This document shows, piece after piece, positions 1-7,380 of a DNA stretch of 64,000 bases (positions are counted from its first letter, which is position 1; each line of letters starts with the position of its first letter). A model generated the notes under the pieces. The model saw only the letters and a program-made list of their open reading frames with translations. It searched no databases and was not told the DNA's origin. The stretch spans positions 7,325-71,324 of the forward strand of contig DKWG01000008.1 in assembly GCA_002491605.1 (NCBI GenBank). Reading direction: 5' to 3'. Source of the DNA: Ruminococcus sp. UBA7158. Its GTDB lineage: Bacteria > Bacillota > Clostridia > Oscillospirales > Ruminococcaceae. The translations under genes and the position numbers were made by a program.

Positions 1-134
1 GCTTCATAGCAAGAATAAACATATTCCCAAACGCCGTATTCTTCAAAAAGAATCGCAAGCTGTCTGCCCGTCAATCGTCTTGCAAGCTTATATTGCTCAG
101 CACAGAAAATCATAAAATTACCTTGAGCACTCAT
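1..134 (-). CDS. DUF3791 family protein (second copy), cut by left edge
   Basis: Reading leftward from an ATG at 134 gives an open frame that runs off the window edge, starting MSAQGNFMIFC and continuing with a YKLARRLTGRQLAILFEEYG-type stretch and a YEYVYSCYE-like end. The NFxIFCxExYK opening followed by a LTGxxxxxLFxxYGVxxY pattern is what I know of DUF3791 proteins. Its ATG sits 1 nt downstream of the preceding gene's TGA (136-138), so the two are translationally linked. Function unknown. It is the third gene of a DUF3990-DUF3791-DUF3791 set; the C-terminus is outside the window. Confidence 0.75.
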   Translation of the reverse strand, partial: MSAQGNFMIFCAEQYKLARRLTGRQLAILFEEYGVWEYVYSCYE

Positions 135-135
135 T

Positions 136-375
136 TCAGCCCTCCTCGGGGATTACAAATTCACCTGTTTTCTTTTCTTCATCAAACATATTCAAAATCG
201 TCAGCGGACTGAAGTGCCAGACCTTTGTATCCTCCTGTTCCAAAAGAGCATATACCTTTGATCTGTAAAACTCATCGGAAGCCGTGAGCTCGTCGCAGGA
301 GTACCGAGATGAAATGAGGCTTACTATCTGAGGAACAATGAGTCCCATTAATGCGCTGAATTTATTTTCATCCAT
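136..375 (-). CDS. DUF3791-like small protein (first copy)
   Basis: A 79-residue acidic protein with no signal peptide or membrane segment. It starts MDENKFSALMGLIVPQI and carries a C-terminal LTILNMFDEEKKTG stretch. Its start overlaps the end of the DUF3990 gene (stop at 368), and the next DUF3791 gene begins 1 nt after its stop, so the three genes form one compact operon. I recognise it as DUF3791-like from context and pattern, less clearly than the gene that follows. Families of this kind are small helical proteins of unknown function that travel with DUF3990; an antidote or partner role for the DUF3990 protein is inference only. Confidence 0.65.
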   Translation of the reverse strand: MDENKFSALMGLIVPQIVSLISSRYSCDELTASDEFYRSKVYALLEQEDTKVWHFSPLTILNMFDEEKKTGEFVIPEEG

Positions 376-856
376 TCAAATCCACCGTCCCGACGAATTT
401 AATATAAGACAAAGCTTTTTCCGATGTAAAAACAAGCTGATTATAGAGCTTCTTTATCTTGAGAGCATCCAACGTCTGCTCTTTTGTCAAAACTCCCGAG
501 GTGTACAGAGTAAAAGTTGTGTACACATCATCGTTTGCTACCGGGCCGAAAACCAAGTCGTATGTCTCGCTCAATTGTTTTCCCGAGCGGTTATCGGCAA
601 CAAAATCCAGCCACGCTTCATTTGCGCTTTCAAATATAAGCGTGCGGCAATCAGAAAACGCTTTTCTCTCGTCAATCTCATAAATGCTTACGCTTGGCGA
701 GCCCTCGGAACGTCGTTTTGAAACCTTTTGTGCAAATCCGACAGCCTGCTGCTTGTTTGTCGTCGTATAGAATCCATAACCGAAATCCAGAAAACGATTT
801 TGCTTGACAAGAACAGGTTTCGACACAACAACATTGCTTCCGTGATAAACAATCAT
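368..856 (-). CDS. DUF3990 protein, ADP-ribosyltransferase-like (putative toxin/effector)
   Basis: 162 residues from the ATG at 856. This start is chosen over the longer frame because AGGCGGTGA lies 4-5 nt upstream and the family begins with (I/V)YHGS. Visible motifs are YHGS with His5, FGYGFYTT with Tyr30, and NQLVFTSEKAL with Glu146 near the C-terminus. This arrangement matches the H-Y-E triad seen in one branch of ADP-ribosyltransferases, a clan to which I believe DUF3990 has been assigned. No signal peptide, so it should act in the cytoplasm. It heads an operon with two DUF3791 genes under the promoter at 894-922. Catalysis, the target and a toxin role are inference. Confidence 0.75.
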   Translation of the reverse strand: MIVYHGSNVVVSKPVLVKQNRFLDFGYGFYTTTNKQQAVGFAQKVSKRRSEGSPSVSIYEIDERKAFSDCRTLIFESANEAWLDFVADNRSGKQLSETYDLVFGPVANDDVYTTFTLYTSGVLTKEQTLDALKIKKLYNQLVFTSEKALSYIKFVGTVDLNG

Positions 857-893
857 TTTGTCACCGCCTAAAACATTATATCTTCTATAATTT

Positions 894-922
894 ATTATAT
901 ACGGCGAAGCAAAAAATAGCAA
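894..922 (-). promoter_or_regulatory. sigma-A promoter for the DUF3990 operon
   Basis: On the minus strand TTGCTA (917-922) is followed after 17 nt by TATAAT (894-899), about 38 nt before the start at 856. It lies in the 90-nt gap behind the GH gene, which ends at 947 on the same strand. Confidence 0.65.
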
Positions 923-946
923 GTAAATGTGTCGCAAATCGCTGTA

Positions 947-2383
947 TTAAATTGTAAACGGAACAACCGGCTCATATTCAACCCTGAGCTTGGGCATCTT
1001 ATCAATAACAGAATAATAGTCGGTAGCTCCCGGCTCGTTTTCACCGCTTGCAGGAGGTGCAAAAAGCTTTAGTGTCATCTCAGTTGCGCCGTCAAGCTTG
1101 TTTTCAAAGAACGCAGGCATCAAATCGACATATTTGCACTTCGGAGACTTATAGAACCATCTGCCGTTAATCTCAATCATTAGGTTGGACTCATCGTCAT
1201 TATCAAATGTAAGTTCACAGAAAACGGGATCTGCTTCAAGCTTTAAAGGAATTGCAATGCCGTCTGAGTCGTCAGAGCCGCCCCAGCGAAGCTTAACAGG
1301 AAGTGAAAGCTCATTTCCAAGCTCCATTTTCGGGCTGAACCAATCCTCATGGATTATCTTCTTGTACTCCTTCAGGAGCGGAAGCTCTATGCCGACGTCA
1401 GGATTGTTGGGATCCTCCCATTCAAGTCCGAGCCTTCCCCTGTCTCTGAATTGATACATTGTAAAGCCGTCAAGCCATGTTGCGTTGTCCTCAACAAGCA
1501 TATCGCAGAAATGCCTTACTACCTTTGCCTGGTCATAAGGACCGGTGACGTCGCCGTCTGCATTGTGCTCGCTCATAACCATCGGCTTGTCGCAGCCGCA
1601 TATCTCTTTATATCTTTCGTATGTAGCCTTGGTGGACTCGTAAACCGGCTTAGCACCTGTGTAGCTGAAGGAATGTCCGCCCTTTAAGGCAATGTCGTTC
1701 GGCCAGCCCCAGTGGAGCGACATATACTTATCAATAGACCATATATCAGTCTCATTAGCAGAATCAAGGAAAAGCTCTTCCATGCCTATCTTGCCGTCTT
1801 CACCCTCTCCGGCTGCTCCTGCGCAGAGAATTGTTCTGACATTAGGCGCATACTCATGAATAATCTTTGCAAAGCGGTGGAAGAAGTCTGCAACCTCTTT
1901 ATAAGTACACCTTTTATTGAACGAGAACCAATTGCCCGTTGCTTCGTGATTAATTCTGAGCATAAGTCTTCCGAAGGGCAGTAAATCCTTTGCTATGGCG
2001 ATAAGATGCTCGTCGGAAACATTTGGGTCGACTGTAAGAGTCAAAATAACGTCCTGACCGTGACGGCGGATGTCTCGCATCTGCTCAAAAACAGGGTCGT
2101 CTTTTTTGCCCTCCAAGCCGCCTCTGTACGGGAAGTAGTCGTCGTAGGGGTATCCCCAAGCGTCAGCAGTGTCTGACGGAGGAAATGCAACGCTTGCTCT
2201 TAAAGGCCAGCCCTTGTCCAAGGGATAGTAGCAATACATAAGATTAATAGCTCTGTGCGGTCTGCCCAGCTTATTCAGTATGTAGTCCTGGTTGACATAC
2301 TCGCCTCTTTCACTGCCGTCGCCCAAATCGACTGCGCAGTTTGCCTTTCCCATATGTAAAGAATAAATTTTTTCTAATTCCAT
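947..2383 (-). CDS. intracellular clan GH-A glycoside hydrolase (GH26-like)
   Basis: 478 residues from ATG 2383, with AAGGACG 7 nt upstream; a TTG one codon earlier is less likely. The strand-end motifs RINHEATGNW (Glu147, candidate acid/base) and MSEHNADG (Glu272, candidate nucleophile) fit a clan GH-A (beta/alpha)8 barrel; His before the first Glu and the following NWF recall GH26 beta-mannanases. Residues from about 350 onward look like a beta-sandwich or carbohydrate-binding module. There is no signal peptide, so it probably cleaves imported oligosaccharides. It has its own promoter at 2447-2475. Family assignment is tentative and another GH-A family is possible. Confidence 0.6.
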   Translation of the reverse strand: MELEKIYSLHMGKANCAVDLGDGSERGEYVNQDYILNKLGRPHRAINLMYCYYPLDKGWPLRASVAFPPSDTADAWGYPYDDYFPYRGGLEGKKDDPVFEQMRDIRRHGQDVILTLTVDPNVSDEHLIAIAKDLLPFGRLMLRINHEATGNWFSFNKRCTYKEVADFFHRFAKIIHEYAPNVRTILCAGAAGEGEDGKIGMEELFLDSANETDIWSIDKYMSLHWGWPNDIALKGGHSFSYTGAKPVYESTKATYERYKEICGCDKPMVMSEHNADGDVTGPYDQAKVVRHFCDMLVEDNATWLDGFTMYQFRDRGRLGLEWEDPNNPDVGIELPLLKEYKKIIHEDWFSPKMELGNELSLPVKLRWGGSDDSDGIAIPLKLEADPVFCELTFDNDDESNLMIEINGRWFYKSPKCKYVDLMPAFFENKLDGATEMTLKLFAPPASGENEPGATDYYSVIDKMPKLRVEYEPVVPFTI

Positions 2384-2446
2384 CAAAATTCGTCCTTTCT
2401 TGTTTCATAAATTTTTAAAAAATGAGACATTATTTGCCCTCTTAAC

Positions 2447-2475
2447 AGTATAAATTATTATATTGTCAAAGTCAA
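2447..2475 (-). promoter_or_regulatory. sigma-A promoter for the GH-A hydrolase
   Basis: TTGACT (2470-2475, minus strand) and TATACT (2447-2452) with a 17-nt spacer, about 55 nt before the leader and start codon at 2383. Confidence 0.65.
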
Positions 2476-2539
2476 TAACTATTTCGTTTATTAATATTAA
2501 CATTTTCGCCAATGCCGTTTTTTACTCCTGCTCATACGC

Positions 2540-2555
2540 AGTATGTAAACATACT
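2540..2555. promoter_or_regulatory. perfect dyad AGTATGT-AA-ACATACT, possible operator
   Basis: Seven-base inverted arms separated by two bases lie in the 378-nt divergent gap between the GH gene (start 2383, minus) and the MATE gene (start 2762, plus). The size fits a LacI- or MerR-like operator, but it overlaps neither predicted promoter. Besides this dyad the gap holds only the two promoters. Confidence 0.35.
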
Positions 2556-2696
2556 CAACAGCATCCGCAGCATAACACCCTGCTCAGCAGAAAAGTAAAA
2601 TGAAGTAAAACAGCAGTCTTAGTTTGGAGGTTTTGACTAATTGTAAGACAATAAATGTGTGCAGTTTGACAGTGTAGCCGAATATCAAAAAATAAG

Positions 2697-2725
2697 TTGA
2701 AAAAAGCGAGGCAAAGGAGTAGAAT
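2697..2725 (+). promoter_or_regulatory. sigma-A promoter for the MATE gene
   Basis: TTGAAA (2697-2702), 17-nt spacer, TAGAAT (2720-2725), leaving a leader of roughly 30 nt before the TTG start at 2762. Confidence 0.5.
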
Positions 2726-2761
2726 AAATATCACTATGTCAGAAGGCGAGGTGTTTTTGCT

Positions 2762-4204
2762 TTGTCAAGCCAAAAAAGCGTTTCTTTAAAAGGCGGCGTG
2801 GATATGACCGACGGCGCTATTTTTTCTAAAATTATCAAATTCACAATTCCCCTGCTGCTGATGGGAACTTTGCAGCTTCTTTATAACGCCGCAGATATTG
2901 TAGTTGTCGGAAAATGGGGCAGTGAGCATTCACTCGCCGCAGTAAGCTCGACCGGTGCTCTTATCAACCTGATTGTAAACGTCTTTATGGGACTTTCGGT
3001 AGGTACAAGCGTTGTCGTTTCCCGTCACTACGGCGCAGGAAAGATGCGTGACGTTGCCGAAACCGTTCACACCTCTATTGCCGTAGCTATTATATGCGGA
3101 ATAGCTGTCGGAATCTTCGGATTCTTCACAGCCGAAAACCTTTTAAAGCTTATGGATTCGCCCGAGGACGTTATCGAGCTTTCAGCCCTTTATGTAAAAA
3201 TATACTTCATCGGAATGCCTGTGAATATGCTTTATAACTTCGGTGCTGCGGTATTGCGCGCTGTCGGAGACACAAAAAGACCGCTTTATTACCTGACAAT
3301 ATCCGGAGTTGTAAACGTCGTTTTGAACCTGATTTTCGTAATTCTGTTCAAAATGGACGTAGCCGGTGTTGCCCTTGCCACCATAATATCCCAGCTTATT
3401 TCCGCCGTGCTGGTTATACTTTGCCTTATGCACTCGGAAGGTCCGATAAAGCTGTACATCAACAGAATAAAAATCCACTTTGACAAGCTTAAAAGCATTG
3501 TTGCCGTGGGACTTCCTGCCGGAATCCAAGGCTCTATCTTTTCTATATCAAATGTAATAATCCAGTCCTCAATCAACTTCTTCGGCGCATCCGCAATGGC
3601 AGGAAGCGGTGCAGGCGCAAACATAGAAGGCTTTATTTACATGGCGATGAACTCCGTTTACCAGGCGGCAATAACCTTTGCGAGCCAAAACTTCGGTGCT
3701 AAAAAATTCAAGCGCATTAAAGCAGTCGCTTTTGAATGTCTGGGACTGGTTGTTGCAGTCGGCATCGGCTTCGGACTTCTTGCCAAGGTCTTTGATACAC
3801 AGCTTCTTTCCTTGTACACAAACGAGCCGCAGGAGATAGCCTTCGGCGTCACGAGAATGTCCGTCATCCTTGTCACATACTTCTTAGACGGAATTATGGA
3901 CGTTTTAGTCGGTCTGCTCAGAGGTATAGGTCACTCGGTGCTGCCCACAGTGACGACCATCGCCTTTGTATGCGGATTCAGAATACTGTGGATAAGCACA
4001 TACTTCGCCCAGTATAAAGTCGCCTGCGGCTACGACCCCGAGAAGTCGCTGACTGTTCTGTTTTTGTCCTACCCGATATCATGGCTGTTGGCGTCTGTTT
4101 CTCACGCAATATGCTTTGTAATTCTGTTCTCGAAGGAGTCAAAGAAAAACAGAGAGACCGAACAATCCGAAATATCTTCTGCCGAGGTCGGCACACAAGC
4201 CTGA
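2762..4204 (+). CDS. MATE family multidrug/Na+ efflux transporter
   Basis: 480 residues of almost continuous hydrophobic helices (about 12). The N-terminal signature MTDGAIFSKIIKFTIPLLL followed by LQLLYNAADIVVVGKWG is typical of DinF/NorM-type MATE exporters, which couple ion entry to expulsion of cationic drugs or metabolites across the cytoplasmic membrane. The TTG start at 2762 has AGGCGAGGTG 8 nt upstream. An internal ATG (at MTDG) preceded by AAAGGCGG would shorten the protein by 14 residues and is a real alternative. The C-terminal tail is short and charged. The gene is monocistronic, ending at a shared terminator. Confidence 0.9.
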   Translation: MSSQKSVSLKGGVDMTDGAIFSKIIKFTIPLLLMGTLQLLYNAADIVVVGKWGSEHSLAAVSSTGALINLIVNVFMGLSVGTSVVVSRHYGAGKMRDVAETVHTSIAVAIICGIAVGIFGFFTAENLLKLMDSPEDVIELSALYVKIYFIGMPVNMLYNFGAAVLRAVGDTKRPLYYLTISGVVNVVLNLIFVILFKMDVAGVALATIISQLISAVLVILCLMHSEGPIKLYINRIKIHFDKLKSIVAVGLPAGIQGSIFSISNVIIQSSINFFGASAMAGSGAGANIEGFIYMAMNSVYQAAITFASQNFGAKKFKRIKAVAFECLGLVVAVGIGFGLLAKVFDTQLLSLYTNEPQEIAFGVTRMSVILVTYFLDGIMDVLVGLLRGIGHSVLPTVTTIAFVCGFRILWISTYFAQYKVACGYDPEKSLTVLFLSYPISWLLASVSHAICFVILFSKESKKNRETEQSEISSAEVGTQA

Positions 4205-4268
4205 GGAATTTGTCCGCTGACGCTCTTTTGTGTCGCCGATATAAGCATTACCCAACTCAAAAATAAAT

Positions 4269-4311
4269 GTCCGTGTGAAATTCACCAGCTGCAATTTCAC
4301 ACGGACTTTTT
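4269..4311. terminator. intrinsic terminator shared by convergent MATE and spoVAE genes
   Basis: A perfect 14-bp stem (4269-4282 with 4293-4306), a 10-nt loop and TTTTT on the plus strand. On the minus strand the stem is followed by a T-rich ATTTATTTTTG stretch, so it can serve both genes. Confidence 0.85.
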
Positions 4312-4321
4312 GTCTGCCGAG

Positions 4322-4681
4322 CTATAAGCTCTTGCTCTTGGGCTTGAACAACACTGCCATCAAAAGTGCAAAGACCATGGCAGCGGTTATTCCTGCGGCG
4401 CATGAGCTTAAGCCGCCTGTGAATATTCCTAAAAAGCCCTTTTCGTCTATAGCTTCCCGTACTCCCTTTGACAATAAATACCCGAAGCCCGTAAGCGGCA
4501 CACTTGCACCTGCTCCGGCTAAGTCTATAAGCCTTTCATACCATCCGATGCCGCCTAAGACAACACCGGCGACGACGTATGAAACCAAAATTCTCGCCGG
4601 AGTCAGCTTTGTATAATCAATTAAAACCTGACCGATGGCGCAGAGTATTCCGCCGATTATAAACGCCCATAAAAACTGCAT
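4322..4681 (-). CDS. spoVAE: stage V sporulation protein AE (SpoVAEb)
   Basis: 119-residue membrane protein with four hydrophobic helices, beginning MQFLWAFIIGGILCAIGQ. The LTPARILVSYVVAG and GAGASVPLTGFG segments are characteristic of SpoVAEb. In spore formers the SpoVA proteins form the inner-membrane channel that moves Ca2+-dipicolinic acid into the forespore and out on germination. It starts 15 nt after the spoVAD stop, so they form a two-gene operon. spoVAC, normally just upstream of spoVAD, is not adjacent here. Confidence 0.92.
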   Translation of the reverse strand: MQFLWAFIIGGILCAIGQVLIDYTKLTPARILVSYVVAGVVLGGIGWYERLIDLAGAGASVPLTGFGYLLSKGVREAIDEKGFLGIFTGGLSSCAAGITAAMVFALLMAVLFKPKSKSL

Positions 4682-4696
4682 TAAAAATCACCCCTT

Positions 4697-5710
4697 TCAA
4701 ACTCCCGATGAAATCCAAGCCAAGTGAGATATCCCCGGGATACTTTTGCCCTGCTGCGTAGACGTCGGAGACAAAAGCGCTCCGGTTGCAGCAAACAGTA
4801 TGTTGTTCAGCCTTCCTGCCCTTATTTCCGGAAGAAAATGTCCGCAGAGCATACTTGCGGCACAGCCGCAGCCTGAGCCTCCTGCGTGAACGTCCTGCTC
4901 CTTTTGGTTGTAAATCATACAGCCGCAGTCGAGATGCCTGTCTGCAATTTCTATGCCGTCTCTGTGCAAAAGCTCTATAAGGATTCTCGAGCCGACAAGC
5001 CCGAGGTCGCCGGTTACAATGCAGTCGAAATCATCGGGAGACTTAGATGTATCTTTAAAAAACTGCTTTATTGTTGAATAAGCCGCAGGTGCCATAGCGG
5101 CGCCCATGTTATTGGCGTCCTTAATGCCCTTGTCCTCGATTTTCCCGACTGTCACGGCCTTTATTATCGGCGCTGTATTGCCCTTTTGCACAATCACCGC
5201 ACCGGCAGCCGTTGCAGTCCACTGAGACGTTGGCGTTCTTTGTCCGCCGTAGTCCAAAGGAAACCTATACTGCCTTTCCGCCGTGCAGAAATGAGAGGAT
5301 GTAACGGCTGCTACCTTGTCTCCTGCTCCGCTGTCTACACTCAGCGACGCAAGCATCAGCCCCTCAGACATAGTTGAGCAGGCGCCGTATATACCGATAA
5401 ACGGCACTCCGAAGTCACTGACTCCGAAGCTTGTTCCTATACACTGATTCAGCAGGTCTCCGCCGAACATAAACGATAGGTCCGTCGCCTTGAGCTGAGC
5501 CTTTTCCAAGGCATTTTGCAAAGCAAGCCCCTGACTTGCGCTTTCCGACTCTTCAAAGCTCTCCTGACCGAATTTATCATCTCTGTCGATATAATCAAAA
5601 ATGTCTCCAAACGGTCCCTCACCTTCTTTTTTTCCTCCGACGCAGGCAAACGACACAGCACTGACTGAATTTTCAAGCATAATAGTAGCCGAACCGACTC
5701 TTTTTGACAT
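4697..5710 (-). CDS. spoVAD: stage V sporulation protein AD (SpoVAD)
   Basis: 337 residues from the ATG at 5710, preceded by GGGGTGA at 8 nt; upstream ATGs lack correct spacing. The fold is thiolase-like, with the SpoVAD hallmarks GGDLLNQC, GIYGACSTM (Cys at the thiolase nucleophile position) and HAGGSGCGCAASML. In Bacillus it binds dipicolinic acid as the soluble part of the SpoVA channel. It is expected to be forespore-specific (sigma-G) and no good sigma-A promoter is seen upstream. The gene is divergent from the lipoprotein gene at 5945, with no room for spoVAC. Confidence 0.95.
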   Translation of the reverse strand: MSKRVGSATIMLENSVSAVSFACVGGKKEGEGPFGDIFDYIDRDDKFGQESFEESESASQGLALQNALEKAQLKATDLSFMFGGDLLNQCIGTSFGVSDFGVPFIGIYGACSTMSEGLMLASLSVDSGAGDKVAAVTSSHFCTAERQYRFPLDYGGQRTPTSQWTATAAGAVIVQKGNTAPIIKAVTVGKIEDKGIKDANNMGAAMAPAAYSTIKQFFKDTSKSPDDFDCIVTGDLGLVGSRILIELLHRDGIEIADRHLDCGCMIYNQKEQDVHAGGSGCGCAASMLCGHFLPEIRAGRLNNILFAATGALLSPTSTQQGKSIPGISHLAWISSGV

Positions 5711-5815
5711 TAACATATCACCCCTGTTTAGCAATTTTTAATTTATGCTATTTTCTGCAAATACTCAGGTTTTATTCATTTATTTTGACGTTATGAGCAT
5801 ATTTTTGCCCGATAC

Positions 5816-5844
5816 TTGAAATGCAGCACAAAAAAGTGTATAAT
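5816..5844 (+). promoter_or_regulatory. sigma-A promoter for lipoprotein gene
   Basis: TTGAAA (5816-5821), 17-nt spacer, TATAAT (5839-5844). The leader to the ATG at 5945 is about 95 nt and contains the AATCGCTGATT box (5849-5859) found again near other genes in this window. Confidence 0.7.
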
Positions 5845-5944
5845 AAAGCAATCGCTGATTTATGCTCCGATTTTCAGGCTTCAAAAACGGCTGTCAGCCA
5901 TGCAAAGCTTGATTTTTCGCATAAAGGAAAGGACTGATAAATCA

Positions 5945-6763
5945 ATGAAGAGAATTTTTGCGGCACTTATGGCGTTAACTGTAGCCGTGTCGCTCATAGG
6001 CTGCGAAAAAAGCGGCATTCCTGAAGAAAACAAAGGCTCCGGGATACCTGACAACACAGTTTCAAAAAGCGAATCAAAACCGATAACATCAGATGACTCC
6101 GCTTCAGGCACTACATCGGTAACACAAGCAGAGGAACAGCCCAAGACCTCAGAAAGCGTCACCGAGCCGCCCGTTTCCGATGAAGCCCACACCTCGCAGA
6201 CGGACGATGAGGACGACAACGTTGTTATAGGAGACGTCGAATTAAAAGCGCACGAATACTTAAATCTCTTAAATTCAAAGAAGGTACACGCAAAGCTCAC
6301 CGAGGCTGTTTCATACGACTCTGAAAATATTGTTAGCTTCGAGCGTGAATACTTTATAAATCAAAATGAAAAGGTCTATATCAACGACAATCAAAAAATT
6401 GTAATGACGCAGGAGCTTGCATATGTCATTGACCTATCCGAAATGACCTACTACAAGTATCAAAGAGACCCCGAGGACGAAGAACGTGAGTTTGGCTACG
6501 AACCAAGCTTATACAGCCTTGTATCCTACGACGAGGACGCAGACGGCACGGTCACAGAGGTTTATGAAATTGATGACGACGGCGAAACCGTTAAATCCAC
6601 ATGGACCTTCTCGCCGAACGGCAAGGTAGTCGTTGCAGACTTAAGCGTTGAGGCAGGGTCATACAATCGGTACAGCTTTGACGTCATTGAAACAAACATC
6701 AGCGAGATGGATATGTCCATCCCCGAAGGACTTACCGAGGTTGAACCTGACGACTATTTTTAA
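5945..6763 (+). CDS. secreted lipoprotein, unknown function
   Basis: 272 residues starting MKRIFAALMALTVAV, with the lipobox SLIGC placing the lipidated Cys at residue 20. A Ser/Thr/Glu-rich spacer (about 25-100) tethers a C-terminal globular part of roughly 170 residues with aromatic and acidic beta strands (YFINQNEKVYIND, TYYKYQRDPEDE). This resembles LolA/LppX-like lipid-carrier folds in general character, but I do not recognise the family. The ATG start follows AAAGG at an unusually long spacing of about 11 nt; an in-frame extension upstream would destroy the signal peptide. Confidence 0.75.
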   Translation: MKRIFAALMALTVAVSLIGCEKSGIPEENKGSGIPDNTVSKSESKPITSDDSASGTTSVTQAEEQPKTSESVTEPPVSDEAHTSQTDDEDDNVVIGDVELKAHEYLNLLNSKKVHAKLTEAVSYDSENIVSFEREYFINQNEKVYINDNQKIVMTQELAYVIDLSEMTYYKYQRDPEDEEREFGYEPSLYSLVSYDEDADGTVTEVYEIDDDGETVKSTWTFSPNGKVVVADLSVEAGSYNRYSFDVIETNISEMDMSIPEGLTEVEPDDYF

Positions 6764-6819
6764 TCGGTCAATACTTTTTATCAAAAACAAAATGTAAAAT
6801 GAAAGGAATACTCATCATC

Positions 6820-7296
6820 ATGAACACAGCAACTATTGAAATGGAAAACGGAAAGAAAATAAAAATCGAGCTTTACCCCGATGACGCACCGCTGACAGTT
6901 GAAAACTTTGTTGAGCTTGTCAACCGCCATTTTTACGACGGACTCATCTTCCACCGTGTAATCAGCGGATTTATGATTCAGGGCGGCGACCCGTTGGGCA
7001 ACGGAACAGGCGGCTCAGATAAAAATATCAAGGGCGAGTTCATGGCAAACGGGGTTAAAAATACCATCAAGCACAAAAGAGGCGTCATTTCTATGGCGAG
7101 ATCACAACGCCCCGACTCTGCGTCCTCTCAATTCTTTATCATGCATCAGGACGCACCGCATTTAGACGGTCAATACGCAGCCTTCGGCAAGGTTATTGAA
7201 GGAATCGAGACGGTCGACGAGATAGCATCGGTTAAGACCGATTTAAGAGACAAGCCGCTGACTCCTCAGAGAATTAAAACCATAACCATGGACTGA
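6820..7296 (+). CDS. cytoplasmic cyclophilin-type peptidyl-prolyl cis-trans isomerase
   Basis: 158 residues with an intact cyclophilin core: FHRVISGFMIQGGDP (catalytic Arg and Gln region), GVISMARS, SSQFFIMHQDAPHLDGQYAAFGKV. It accelerates proline isomerisation during protein folding. No signal peptide. The ATG at 6820 is chosen because AAAGGA lies before it; the ATG at 6799 overlaps that site. It lies 56 nt after the lipoprotein stop and is followed by a hairpin at 7303-7350. A second, degenerate membrane-bound cyclophilin lies at 41705. Confidence 0.93.
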   Translation: MNTATIEMENGKKIKIELYPDDAPLTVENFVELVNRHFYDGLIFHRVISGFMIQGGDPLGNGTGGSDKNIKGEFMANGVKNTIKHKRGVISMARSQRPDSASSQFFIMHQDAPHLDGQYAAFGKVIEGIETVDEIASVKTDLRDKPLTPQRIKTITMD

Positions 7297-7302
7297 TTAT
7301 CA

Positions 7303-7350
7303 TAACAATCGCCGATTTGTGTCTGCATAAAGTACTGCGCACGAATCGGC
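7303..7350 (+). repeat. intergenic palindrome with AATCGCCGATT arms
   Basis: The 11-base arms AATCGCCGATT and AATCGGCGATT are perfect complements and the stem extends inward (TGTG with CGCA-rich partner). There is no U-run, so it is a weak terminator at best. It sits between the cyclophilin gene and uvrC. Similar AATCGCYGATT boxes occur at 5849 and 18555, and a variant at 27361. Confidence 0.6.
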
Positions 7351-7380
7351 GATTACCCGTAAAGTAAGGCAGGATTTATA

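Noticed and set aside
1185..1984. Plus-strand ORFs of 89-112 residues inside the GH gene
   Set aside because: They are opposite-strand shadows of the hydrolase frame with no ribosome site or recognisable domain.
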